Assembly: GCA_037893225.1 (NCBI GenBank) | Contig: JAZGUH010000229.1 | Span: 310,001-374,000, forward strand | Direction of reading: 5' to 3' | DNA length: 64,000 nt | DNA from: Hippasteria phrygiana | Taxonomy: Eukaryota > Echinodermata > Asteroidea > Valvatida > Goniasteridae | Shown here: positions 10,576 through 24,041 of the stretch, one piece after another | Numbering within the stretch: position 1 is the first letter of the stretch | How the letters are laid out: every line of letters begins with the position of its first letter | The notes under the pieces: generated by a model | Told to the model about the DNA's origin: nothing | Databases searched by the model: none | The model's input: the letters and a program-made list of their open reading frames with translations, nothing else | Position numbers and translations under genes: made by a program

Positions 10576-13500
10576 GTACGTAATTACCCTCCCAAAAATG
10601 GAATGGCATACTTCCGCTACCTACTTCCAGAATTGTAAGGTTTTCACAAACCTTGCAGAGACACACATTGAAACTGCTGTGGAAGATTTTCACTCATTTT
10701 TTTGTATGATCCATAACTCTCTCGTGACAATTTTCTGCCCCAACATTTCATGTCTTATCTTGATATGGCTAGGTACACGTAGGTTCGGCTCAGTTCCTTA
10801 AAATGTCACTGGAAATGGTGAAATTCTACGAGAATATCGCTTACCGTTTGTTGTCAACAGAGGGCGCCTTAACGCTGTGGTTTGCACAGACATAAATAAT
10901 ACAGTGTGGCCACTCGTCAAATTTGAAAATCCCAAGATCACCCCCAGTAAAATTCCCAAGAATTCCAAGGCAGTGGAAAATACTGTACAAGTGTATTCAC
11001 GAAGCACTTTAACGTCCTAGGCATTCACTTGGGGTACAGTACACTGTACTACAAAATACTAATCAATTCTCATAGGCCAGTGTAGTAAAAGTACTGCATA
11101 CTACAGTTTACTCAAGTAATATTTTGTAGTATTCGGTGACGTTGGGGTTAATGACATTTTGCGCATGTGTAATAATAGGTTATTGATGTCTGTGGTGGTT
11201 TGTCAATTACTCAAAAAGAAAGGTCTCAATGTGTAGGTGTCTCTTATAAAGGCAGTGTACATGATTGGTCATTGTTGCAATTTTCAGCAATGGGCGGATT
11301 TGGGGGTTAGTATTTTATAGGAAATATCGTTCCACTGACCTGTTCAAAGTTTTGCGTTGTTGGATGGCGGTAAAAAAATGAGAGAAAAACGGCGCTCGTT
11401 TTCAACCGTCGGGCGGATGATAGCCTTTAGTCAAGGCGCGCGTGGCTATCTGGGCGCGTGACGCGCCCCGAATGCCAACATGTCTGGGGCGCGCCACTCG
11501 TCCGGGTAGCCACACGCGCCTTGACTAAAGGCTACAGGGCAGATTTTCCAACGATTTCCTTTGTTTGTACGTTTAGAATACATGGGAGCATTTATTTTTG
11601 TAGCCACAATGCTCTACTACCGTATTTTTTATTTATTTATTTATTTTGTTTTTGTTCGAGGGTGCGATATTGATGGAAATAACTTGTCTTTTGGAATTTT
11701 TGCTGACCAGGAGGAAAGTCCAGTCGCAAGTGAGGCGGAGGAAGCGCCTAGCGATGAGGGGAGTGAGGCGGGGAGTGTCGCCGGGGGCAACGAGGAAGAC
11801 GAAGATGAGGAAGGCGTAGACCTGCTGATGCCCGAGGAAGATGAGGAATACGACTCGGAGGAGGACGAAGCCGTGGCCAATCGGAAGAAGGCCCGGTTCA
11901 GGGAGTTCATCTTGGACGAAGCTGGTGAGATAGTTAGGCTCCCTCCCGCACCTTTTTTTTAATGGAATTCCCCCGATACACGGATAAAACCAAACAAATC
12001 TCTCTAGGTAAATGGCTTTGAACGGTTGGCCACATTTGTGACCCGCTCTGCAAAAAGGGCACTTATGTTGCAAAATTTGAAAATAGTGTTTTATATATAG
12101 CTGGAAAGGCCATTTTATAAGCTTTCATATGGTATATGTCTGAGGTCTCTAGCATTTTGCAATCACGAGATGTTTGGAAATTTGCATGTTTGTTTTCAGG
12201 AATTTCTTGAAATGACTTTAGGAGAAACAAGCCATATAAAAAAACCAAAAAGCAAAGCAATAGATGGAAGCACTCGACAAAAACACATTCTTTTTCCAAC
12301 TTTATTCACTGAAATCAAAGATTTTGGTAATGAAATAGAATAATATAGGTATCAAAGATGCGAAAAATTCCCTCCCTTCAAAATCACTTGTTTGAAGAAT
12401 TGTTCACCCTCTTCACATTGAACGGCCCATAACTCGTAAAAGCATACAGCGACTTATGTGCCCTTTTTGCAGAGCGGGTCACATTTTAGGTTGGCAATCC
12501 CACCAACATTACAGTTTTCCTAAGCCCAGATCTAAATAGAGGATCAATCTTCAGCAGATGCTGGAAAAATTATCCTGATTTTCAGATCAATAGACCCCAG
12601 GTAGGGTAATTTCTACTATTTAAAAAAAAAAATGCAAATCGCCCATCACAAGGCCAAGGGCCACTCGAGGTGTGGGCTACAGAGGAAAGTGTGGAAGAAC
12701 CCGCCCCTCACACTGAAACAAGACAAGATAATCTGATCTCTTCACAGTATGAATAGGGTCGGGATGGGTAACTAGTCCACTGCAAGGCATTAATAATGCC
12801 TCTACCCATATTAGGCGTAGAAGTGCTATAGCCCAGGACTGGGCTCGAACCCACAACCTGCAGAATTACCGACAGACCCTATTCATACTGTGAAGAGATC
12901 AGATTATCTTGTCTTGTTTCAGTGTGAGGGACTGGTTCTTCCACACTTTCCTCTGTAGCCCACACCGTGAGCGGCTTTTGGCCTTGTCATGGGCGATTTG
13001 CATAAAAAAATAGTTTAATAAATTGCGAGTTCCAGCCTTGTTGCACTGATGTGACAAATTTGTGCCCCATTGCAGACGTGGACAACGACTACGAGGACGA
13101 CGAGGAAGGTGATTGGGAAGAAGGAGCCAAGGACTTGATTGATAAAACCAGCAGGGTTGAGCAAGACGAGACGGAGAGACACGGAGCAAGAAGACTGCAA
13201 CAACTCCTCAGGTCAGTCAGATCTACTCTGTACATCTTAAAGATGATGTTGATTGCTGAGAGAAGCAGGGCTGTAGTCGAGTCCCTGCAAGTCCTTTCAC
13301 AAGTCCTTTCACAAGTCCTTTCACAAGTCCTTTCACAAGTCCTTTCACAAGTCCTTTCACAAGTCCTTTCACAAGTCCTTTCACAAAGCCGGTCACAAGT
13401 AACTCGATGAACAATGACAAAGGAATGCCTTTGTCAAAGCTCATTTGAATAGCTTGTGATTGGAATTAGGAGTGGAGGGCTTGTAATGGACTTGCAGGGA

Positions 13501-16500
13501 CTTGTGATGGACTCGTGATGGACTCGACTGCAGCCCTGGAGAGAAGTCTACGTCATTTTTCATTTTTATGTAGATCGCGTATTGTAAAATCAAAACGGCA
13601 AATTATTTCTGCCATGAAATACCAAAAAAAAGTGACATTTGAGAGCTATTTTTATCAAGTCCCCTCTAGCGCAGTACATCCCGCTGGTGCCATTTGTCTA
13701 AAAGTCGTCGCTGCGGGCAGCAAACAAATCTACGTCATAGGATGAACTCCCCTTTTGTGCCTAGTGCTAGACACAAAAGGGGAGCTCATCCCAAGACGTC
13801 AAATTGTTTGCTGCCCGCAGCGACGACTTTTGGACAAATAGCACCTACGACAGGTAGTGCCACTGAGAGCTGGTGACGGAACTTACCTGTCCTGTGCTGC
13901 AACCGGTTTTTATTCAAAATGGACAATTTCTGTCCACAAATAATTGATTTTTTTTTTGTCTCTTCCAGTCACCAGAAGGAAGACGAGATTGAGGAGTACT
14001 ACAAGAGGAAGTATGCCGAGACGTCGTCAAGGAGCCGCTTTGCCGACGAAGACGAGCTTCCAGATCAAATTACACAACAGGGGCTGCTACCCGGTGTCAA
14101 GTGAGTTTAACCCTAACCCACCTCAATCCTCCAAAATCCTCCTTGCAGTTTTTGAGGATTTTGGAGGATTGAGGATGAATGGTATTTTTTTTAAAAGAGG
14201 ATTTTGGAGGATTGAGGATGAATGGTGTTTCAAGCAAGGAGGATTTTGGAGGATTGAGGATGAATAGTATTTTTTTTTTTAAAAGAGGATTTTGGAGGAT
14301 TGAGGATGAACGGTGTTTCAAGCAAGGAGGATTTTGGAGGATTTAGGATGTATGCATTTTTTGGAGCAGGGTAATCGGAGGATTTTGGAGAATTGAGGAT
14401 GGTTCCTAGCAAAAAGGGTCTAGGGGGTTAGGGTTAGAGGAACCTAGTTCTGAGACGTCCTTAGCGGTACGGTGCGATGAATGTACAGTGCTGAGGACGT
14501 CTTGGCCCTTTCGTAGTTTCGCTCGCGAAATCACGAGCAGAATTTTGTGTGTATTTGCTTGCGTATTTGCATGCGCGCATGACGTAGTAAAGTGCATATA
14601 ATCGCGTGACCTACATTGCATGCGTTGTATAATCGCTGACTCACTGGTCTAGTTTCCCCGCGTGTACGCATGTACGTGCACTGTATATATCTCTGAGGAC
14701 AAGAGAAGAAAGGAAACACAAAGAAACCTTTCAATCCTCGAACGTAGAGTCTTTTGTTAAAATCGGTCCTCGAACGTAAGGATACGTGCTTAGTCTATGG
14801 GGGTTGGTTATATTAAAGGAACAATAGGAAACACAAAGCATTGTCCTCGGACGTATTGGGGAAGTACGACTGCGTGTACGTACGTAAGTTACCTGACTAG
14901 CCAGCTAATTACTCAAACATGATTTCCTCCAGTGTGCAAGCGCCATTATTCTTTTGACCTGCCTGTTAAATTATGCATATTCAGGTCGCACGCAGTTCCC
15001 TGCGAAATGGCCAAGACGTCCTTGGCGATGTGGCCTTGGTGTGCGTGTGTAGAGGGCGCTGTACAGCCATTAACCCAGCTGTGCGCGCTGCATGCATCGC
15101 ACCGCGCGTTAAGGACGTCTTAGAACAAAGACTAAAAGGAACCCTGCAGTAGATATCTAGCTCTGCTTGTTTTCCCACATACAATCGTGTCTTGCAAAAA
15201 AAACAAGCAAAAAAATATATATATAAAGATGATTTAAATGATTGTTTTCAAGATTTTGTACGAATTCAATTAGAACTTATTATTAGAGTTAATTTTGTGT
15301 TCTATTTTGGCCGTCTTGAACACCCTAAAGAAAGGGCTACTTTTTGTTGCCTCCACGCCTCTAGCACACAAAAAGATCCGTCCTGCAGGAACGGAATTTG
15401 TCGCGCCACAAATCACTCCACATTTGTAAAGTGATTATTTGATGAACATCGGCATTTTTGGCGTGAAGCTTGACGAGAACATGGACGGTATATCGTTGAA
15501 ATTATATCAGTGATGTAGTCGAGACCATCACAAGACCTTCAGTTTTTAAACTCTAACCCTCAGGCATGCAACTTTTCCGCGGATTTCCGCGTTTGTTAAA
15601 ATTCCGACCGCGAACAAAAATCCGCGCTTCGGCTCGTTTCCCACTGTGGCGACTGCGGAATCGTTCGCCGATCGCGATATTGCTAGCACACATCATCTGG
15701 CTCCGTATTTTGTATACATACATAGCATAGAAAGGTGCAGCACACTGACTCCGTGCGCATTATGTAGCATACCTGTACAATCTTGCCGTTTTATAAACGA
15801 GTCGCTATAGCGCCCTCTATCGACTACAGATTTATAGTCGGGTTCCGCATTTTTTTTTCTCGCGTGAATGAATACAATACAGTACAATGGGGATACGGAC
15901 ACTATACCTACATGTTGCACGCGCTGGTAAAACGTTGGAAAAACGTGTTTGGATATCGATTTTAAAGTGTCAAATGACTTCTTAAAGGGAAGGACATCAG
16001 CGAACGAGAAAAAGGACAATAGCATGTAAAAACTGTTGATAAAGGCATAAAAAAATGCTTGGAAATGGGACTGGTTGGAGAAGGAAGTGGATGAAGGTCG
16101 CCAAGAAAGCCAGACTTAATCACATAGAGAAGCTGAAAACATCTAAAAGGATTCATTAGTTGAGAATGTCAAGGTAACAGCAATTTTTACATCTGAATAA
16201 ATGGTAAAAAAAAATAAAAAATTGAAGCATTTTGTGTAATTTTTTAATAGAAAACATGCCACAAAATGAGGTTAAAATCTCTCACTCGGCTTTCAATCCA
16301 AGTGGTCCTAAACTGCTCAGAATGCACCACAGAGAACCTAGAATTTAAAAATGTTCGCGCCCCTGGGGCGGGCCCCAGGCCCCACGCCGTAAGGGCTTCG
16401 CGCTACGCGCTCGCAAATTGGTGAAGATATTTTCCTTTTTTTTTTTTTGCAATTGAGGAGTTGCATGCCTGAACCCAACAGGATTCAACAATTTGATATT

Positions 16501-19500
16501 CCTGTTGGACCCTGTTGGATTGAGCAGCTAACTCATAGTGTTACAATCTTGTTGGATTCAGCAGACAACGGACAAATATGCCACAGTTGGATTCTGTTGG
16601 GTTTAGCAGGCAAGTCATTTTTTTATGACGTGTTGGACTGCGTTGGATTGAGCAGGAAACTCATACGAGTCACCGTTGGACTCTGTTGGATTTAGCAGGG
16701 TAGTCCTGGTGAACCATTATCCCTAACCCTCCAGGGCATTTTTGCTAGAACCCTGCCAGATGCATCAGATTGCATACTTTGTCACATTGACTTGTGTGGA
16801 GAGTCCAGCAAAGTGGAGCTGTCAGCACAGATGCACTGTGCTGCGTCTGGCAGGGTTAGGGTTATGGGGTTAGGGTTTTAATTCAAGTCTCGAGCTATTC
16901 GAATGAACTGTAATGAAAGCATTCCTTTGTCATGGTTTATGCCTGTTACTTGTGCCTGCAACAAGCAGGGGCCAATTTCATAAAGCTGTTTAAGCACACA
17001 AATTTGCTTAGCATGCAAATGCTTTCTTGATAAAAACTGGATCACCAACCAGATTTCCATGTGTGGAATATTGCTTTTGACTGGTATTCAGCTGTTGTTT
17101 GCTTAGCATGAAAATTACATGGACTTTTGGCTGGTAACCTGTTTTTACTAAGCAAGACATTTTCATGCTAAGCAAATTGTTGTGCTTAACAGCTCTATGA
17201 AATTGGCCCCTGGTCTTGTGCCTGGTCTTTTGACTGGTCTTTTGCCTGGTCTTGCGATGGTCTCGACAACATCACTGAATTATATAATGAAATTATATTT
17301 GTCTCTTTTTTTTTTCCCCTAGGGACCCCAATTTATGGATGGTGAAGTGTAAGATCGGTGAGGAGAAAGCAACAGCCATTCGGATGATGAGAAAATTCAT
17401 CGCTTATCAGTACCAGGACGAGGTTTGTGTAGAACACGTTTCTGGCTGTACTTAGATGTAAAACAATAAGCTGTGCCATTGGTTTTTTCTCTCGTTCTGT
17501 ATCTCTATGGAATTCTTTGCCTGGTGCATGTTTTTCTTCATCTGACAATCTTTCCTCCTTCAAGAGGAATTTTAATTCCTACCTCTTGTGTCTTTGATTC
17601 TTTTTCTTTTTGTAGCTCCATGTAGCTCCGGGCGAACTTAAAATAAAAAAATAAAAATCTTTCTACAGGGGTTGAGATTTGAGATTTTTCAGGATTTTTC
17701 CCGATTTCAGGATTTTTTTGTCAGGATTTCAAGAATTTTTAAAGAATCTCTTTTGCAATCTGCATTTCCTGAGGTGTTGCCCTAAAGGTGTTTTTACCTG
17801 TAAAAGTAAATATAGACCAATAAAAACAGATATTTTAAGGGGTTGCTTTTAGGCAAATACAAACTATATGTTGATCTGGGGTCCTCGTGGATTTTTTTGT
17901 GGATTTCGTGGATTTTTCGTGTTTGGCTAATCTCAATTCTGAACAAGCAGCTCCCCAACCAGTGCTATATTATCAGGGACCATTAGATTGTATACGCGTG
18001 CGGGATGCGTATGCGGCTCGGAAAATGTCACCTATTAAATCACCATTTTGCATTGTTATTTCATCTGGTACACTATCGGAAATTTACTTCTCATATCAAA
18101 ATGTTGAAATGCATAATGTAAGACTGATGAAATTGTAACTTAATATGGGGGTTTAAAAGGCGACTTTTTCCGAGCCGCATACGCATCCCGCATGCGTATG
18201 AAATCTAATGGTCCCTAGTGTAAACAAATTTCACTGATTTCGTAGAGCGTAAAAAAAAAACCTCGTTTAGTAAAATTGGGTTACCAGCCAAAACTCCATG
18301 TGATGTATACTGCTTGTGACTGGTATTTAGCTGTTGTTTGCTTAGCATGACAATCACATGATAAATGAAAGGTTTGCGGAAACACCATGTGGAAATATTT
18401 CGTGATTAAGAGAATGGTTCTGAAAAGAACCAGATGTATAAACTTGACGTTCCGGTCAGTATGCTCTGACCGTCTTCAGGAGAATGCCTAAACACTATAA
18501 AGAAAGTTAAACCTTAAGTAGTTTAAATGAGTGGGTGATGGCATGTGAAGGTGGGGAATTTGCATCCTCTGAGGATGCCAAGTTGCATCCTGTGAGGATT
18601 CTTATAACCCGAACAATCCCCATCCAGTCAAACTCCAGGTTTTGTTGAAATTTGATGGGTTATGTACTGTGTAGTAACAGTGGTGAAGGTTGGTTCGAGC
18701 AATGGTCATAGAGCTCTGGTGTTGCGATGTGTGTGTGGCTGTATGTTTTGTTTGACATGCACTGAACAATGGGGTACGGAGGTAGAACAAACAATGGAAT
18801 CAACAGCTTGTATGGTGTCTTACATAATACTTCTAAGGAACACATACATTGAATAATGTATGTTGCATAATTAGGGCTTGAATATTTTGCACATGAATAC
18901 AGTTGTTGGATTTTGAGGGGATGGGTACTGTATGTCCCCATTGTTCATGCTGTGCATTTGGCCAAGTGTACCCACTCAATCAAAACCCAACAGCTAAGGG
19001 GGTGTTGGAGTTTGACGGGTTGGGTATTGTTAACCAGCAACAGTCAAACATGGTGTTGGAATTTGACGGGTTGAGTAAGTTTTCTAGTAAAAATGCTTAG
19101 GGAGTTAGGGTTAAAGCAAGCAAGAATCACTCAATGAGGATACGACTTTTTGACTTATAAAACTAACTAGCGCCGCAGCCTGAACAAAGATACTGACAAT
19201 TTGGGAGACCGCCAACATAGAGGCAAGATAGCTCCATTGGTAGAGCTCCGGTACGGTATTCCGGAGGTCGCACGTTCAAATCCCGCTCCTGCCAGTTTTC
19301 TATGGTCATTTTGAAAATTCATTCCAAATTTACCTCGTCAGTTTCCTGTGTGGTTTGTTTGACGATATTATTTTTTATTCATAAATGCCTCAGCGAGTTT
19401 CACTATCCCTATTGGTAGAGAGCCTGTCACGTGGGTGTGTTTAAACGGTTGTTTAAACACGGCTGGAAGTTGTTTAAACACGGCGCATTATAGCAACAGG

Positions 19501-22500
19501 GAGAGCGTAGTAGGTGCGCGCACAAGATGTACTGAACTTCATAATGTAAGACAACGCTAATGCACCCGTATAAAATGCTGCATCTCGTGCGTGTGCGTAC
19601 GAGCACGCGACAGACAGGCACGGAGCACCTTCACGCGCTCACAAGGACGATACGTACGTATGTGTTTTGCACTGAGCAAATAGGAGAAAAAGTGGGGTTC
19701 GCATTTTGTCCTTTTTACGGGAGGTTTTTGCATTTTTCGTAAGAAGGCATTTATGAATGGGGATAAAAATGTGATGACCCGGTCTTTACCAGTCAATAAT
19801 AACCTCGAAGGGTCGTGACCGCTGTTTAAAAAATGGACCTCGCCTTCGGCTCGGTCCATTAACAGTGGTCACGCCCCTCCTTGGTTATTATTGACGTGGT
19901 AAAGACCGGGTCATCACACTTTTATCCCCTTATTATTATTGTGCCGATCTTATTTGTTCCCAACCTACAGCCGCTCCAGATTAAGTCTGTGGTGGCGGTC
20001 GAAGGTCTTAAGGGGTACATCTACGTCGAGTCCTTCAAGCAGACCCACGTCAAGCATGCCATCCAGGGCGTGGGAAACCTACGCATCGGCCAGTGGAACC
20101 AACTCATGGTGCCCATCAAGGAGATGACCGATGTACTCAATGTGGTCAAGGAAGTGGTCACTCTCAAGTCCAAGTCGTGGATCCGGCTCAAGTAAGTGAA
20201 CTGCCCCCTGGGCCCAGTGTCATGAATATTCATGAGGTGGCAAGCATATAAAACGGCCGGGAACCGGTCGCACGCGTTTCACGTCGACATGACTTTTTGG
20301 CTGGTAAACTTTTTCTGGCTGGTCAGTCTTTTCTCTGCTGAACAGAATTGAGTGCTTACTAGCATGAGCAAGTTCGGGTGCTGCTGATCTAGTCCCTTTT
20401 GTCAATTTGCGATTTAAATCACGCATGCGTGGTCTGTTTTTTACTCGAACGCGTCTAGTCGATCGACTACGTCAAATCTAGTTAGTGCGTAGCAACAACA
20501 AACTACAAAGAATGTCGTCTGCTAGTTGTTAACGAAGCAAATGTTGGCACGGCAATTTTTTTTTCTATTATTATTTTTTATTTGTTTTTCTTTACTTAAC
20601 TTCAGCGCAATAAATAATTAATTATCTTATTGCAAAGAGTTATTATCATTGGACAAAAACCAACAATTTATCGTAAACGTTTGCAAAACTTGCCCCAGTT
20701 TACCTATCCTCCATCTTGAAACCATGACGTAACTTGTGTATTTGACTGGAGAAACAGTGGTCCGGGGCTAGGTTGATCCAGTTGGACTAGCTAGTCAAAC
20801 CACGCAGCGTTCGAGTGACATTTGGATTGACTATGGTTTAGTCTAGTCGACTCTAGTCACTCAACCGAACTTGCTCCAAGAGCAGGACATTTTGCTAAGC
20901 AGAAATGGGTTACCAGCCAAAATTGCATGTGATGCATATTGGTTGTGACTGGTTCCCTGCTGATTCTGTGCTGAGCAAGAATATTTTCTAAGCAGGGTAA
21001 TGTTATCCCCTTGTGCCCGGCTGTTATTGATGAGGGCTGGTATGCCAAGAACGGGCTGTGCAGCCAAGCGTAAATGCAAACAATAGGCACCACACTGAAT
21101 AGCGTGGTCCTATTCATCGCACTCGGAGCCCCCTTTCGTGTGAATGAAATCTTCGTTTGAAAAAGCTCCATCTATTCATGACATTCCCGTTCAAGAACAA
21201 TATAGTTGCAACTCAAATGGATTGAGTACGTGCAGGAATGTGCCTATACATGTCAACCGGCCAGGTGGTCTTTTTCAAGCCACGGCTGTGGCCGTCGTCC
21301 GTATTCAAGAGCTTAATTGTGACCGGATCCTATGAAATGAGTCTTAAGTTCATTTTTTGACTTGTTAGTTTTTTTACTTGCATTGAATAGAGCATATACT
21401 TGGCTCGTAATTCTGATATATATCCTTCAGTTTGACATCCTGATGAATATGGATATTATGTGGGTGAAAACCTTTGCAGTTCCTATTTTTTTTTGCAGTA
21501 TAAGTCATGTTTAAGGGCCTGTAAACTCGCAAGTAGCTCTGGCGACTTGTGACTCATTTTGTTGGGTTGGGTCATAATTAGTCTTGAAACCGACTCGTCC
21601 TCATTTGAGAGTGCAATAGAGTACCGAAGTCTGACATCAGTTGGGACGACAACTGGCTCCAAACAAATGGAGATGTTGACTGTTCCCTTATTAACAGCTA
21701 GTCATGCAAACACATTGACACAAAATATCAAACGTATTCTGGTTCCAAACATTGCATCAACGTCATCACTTCGGTACTCTATGGCCGCTGTGTGGCCTCA
21801 GTTGTACAACCTGCAATGACCTTATGACCTTTGACCCGCGGTACAGGCGAGGGGTCTTCAAGGACGACCTGGCGCAAGTGGACTACGTGGAGACGTCGCA
21901 GAACCAGGTGACGCTGAAGCTGTTGCCGCGCATCGACTACACGAGGATGCGCGGCGTCATCCGCACCGCCAACACTGAGAAGAGGAAGAAGAAACGACGG
22001 CCTGCCCAGAAACTCTTTGACGAGGAGGCCGTCAGGTGAGTGCGCTTTATCCAACTCGAGTCACGCTCACCTCTTGGGTGTCGTTGAATAGAAAACTGCA
22101 TGCGAGGTCAAGAAGAAAATAAAATAAATATTTGGTAACCCTGTCCACTTTCTTTCTAAAAGTTTTTGTGCATTTTTGATTTTGTTCTATTATGAAAAAA
22201 TACATTTTTTTTAAAGTAAAAGAAATAATTTTTTTAAATTCCTTCCAGTCTATGAATTATTGGGCTGAATTATTCACCTATTAATAGAGCATCTAATAAT
22301 CGATAAAGCCTGGCCTCTGCCAAGCTAGGCCGGGCTGTGGCCCCTCCCACACTAATCTGAAGTGATTGCTCTCGTTGTCATTCCATTCACGGGTTGGAGA
22401 TCAAGTCTGGGTGAGCAATGGGAGCTGGCTGGACTCCAGCATTTGCGGGCAGTTTTAATATCGTGTACAACCAGGGGATTATAGCAGCTTGGAGCTTAGC

Positions 22501-24000
22501 CAGGCTTTTCAATGGCCTGGCCCGACCATGGGTTAGGCAGTGCTCCCTAAGAGCTGGGGTGCATTGATAAATGATGGACAGTGGACGAGATGAATGAATT
22601 TTTCTTTCAGAGGAATTGGTGGGGATGTGTCCAAGGATGGTGACTTTTTGATCTTTGAGGGGAATCGCTACAGTCGCAAGGGTTTTCTCTACAAGACCTT
22701 CGCGATGAGCGCCATTGTAAGCTGCTTTTTAATTATCTTTGAATTCACTTTTTGTTACTTATATAATAAAAATAATATCTTTAAGCAAACTTAAATTATC
22801 CCATGTTAGCACGGCTATACCGCACCGCGAGTGTTGCACAATTCTAAGCTTACGCGACGCGATTTCGTTGTTGACCATTATGTGAATTCCAAAGTCACGC
22901 GTTTTGCGTCAGGTGTGGATCGTCACGTGCGTTTAGGTGCATCAAATTTGCTTGAAGATAAATTTGTTATTCCACTCGCGCTCGTGGAACACGGGAAAAT
23001 ATAGTGCGTCTGCGTCCCACGTACTACTCGGTCTTCGGCCTCTTGGTATGTGAGCCCTGACACTACATTATTCCGTGTTGAACTCGTGGTTGTGGGATAA
23101 CTAATGATATGTATATTTATAAAATGCACATATCCACCATGATCACGGTGCACAAGTTACTACATTATTACCCCTGCTCATCAGGCCTATCAATCATTCT
23201 TGAAACCTTCTCAGCTCCCTGGGGAATATACAGCCCCGGCTGCAAGTTAAGTGCACATGGGCTAATCAAACACATAACTATCACTGCCCTCACAGGTACC
23301 CATTTACTCCTGGGTGGAGAGAAGCAACTTGTGACAAAGTGTCTTGCTTTATAAGGACACCAGCACCATGAACCCACAATCTGTATTATCACTGAGATCT
23401 TGAGTCCAGTGCACTATACTATGAGGCCACGGCACTCCGCGTCAAACGAACCACAAGGGGAACTTACTAGTTAGTTTCAAGTGACCAGTTTAACTTTTTA
23501 AGTGCTCCATAAACACGGTTTGAAAAGTCGTAACCAAATTTGGAGTTTTCAACTTCTCGTGCAGTTTACCACAAAAAAAAATCTGTTAAAGTAGAGCCCG
23601 ACCTGTGATCTGTTAAAAAAGATGACTTTTCCACCTTTGTGTGAGAATTTTTAACCCCTTGAGTACGGGTGTTATAATGAGGCGCCGGGGTGCCATGCCG
23701 GCATGTGCGGCCAAGTGAAACGGACACAAGAGGCTTGTGCAGCCAGGCGTAACACACAATAATCAAAAAATGGATTGATTTCCGCGGGGGGGGGGAGCAG
23801 GGGAGCACTCACCAGAAAACAGCAAAGGGAGAAATGACCGGCCGTGGAAAAATCGAAAGGGGAGGGGGTGCTGGACATCACTCGACGCTTTGTTCAAGAC
23901 CGCGATACCTAGGCCTATATAGCCACATTTTAGGCCCCTTTTAGCAGGTTTCGAGTGTTAGATATACATTCAATTAAGTACATTTACTTTGACCCTCTCT

Positions 24001-24041
<41 letters not shown>

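Noticed and set aside
11561..11962. 133-aa frame including SUPT5H exon 2 and beginning in intron 1
   Set aside because: The part before 11711 is T-rich intron with a good acceptor at the border; the real start is at 10501.
13694..13855. microRNA precursor
   Set aside because: The hairpin has about 75-bp arms with element-like architecture, longer and more uniform than a typical pre-miRNA; similar foldbacks occur throughout the window.
24003..24037. Poly-T as the tail of a processed pseudogene on the minus strand
   Set aside because: No gene-derived sequence is recognisable beside it.
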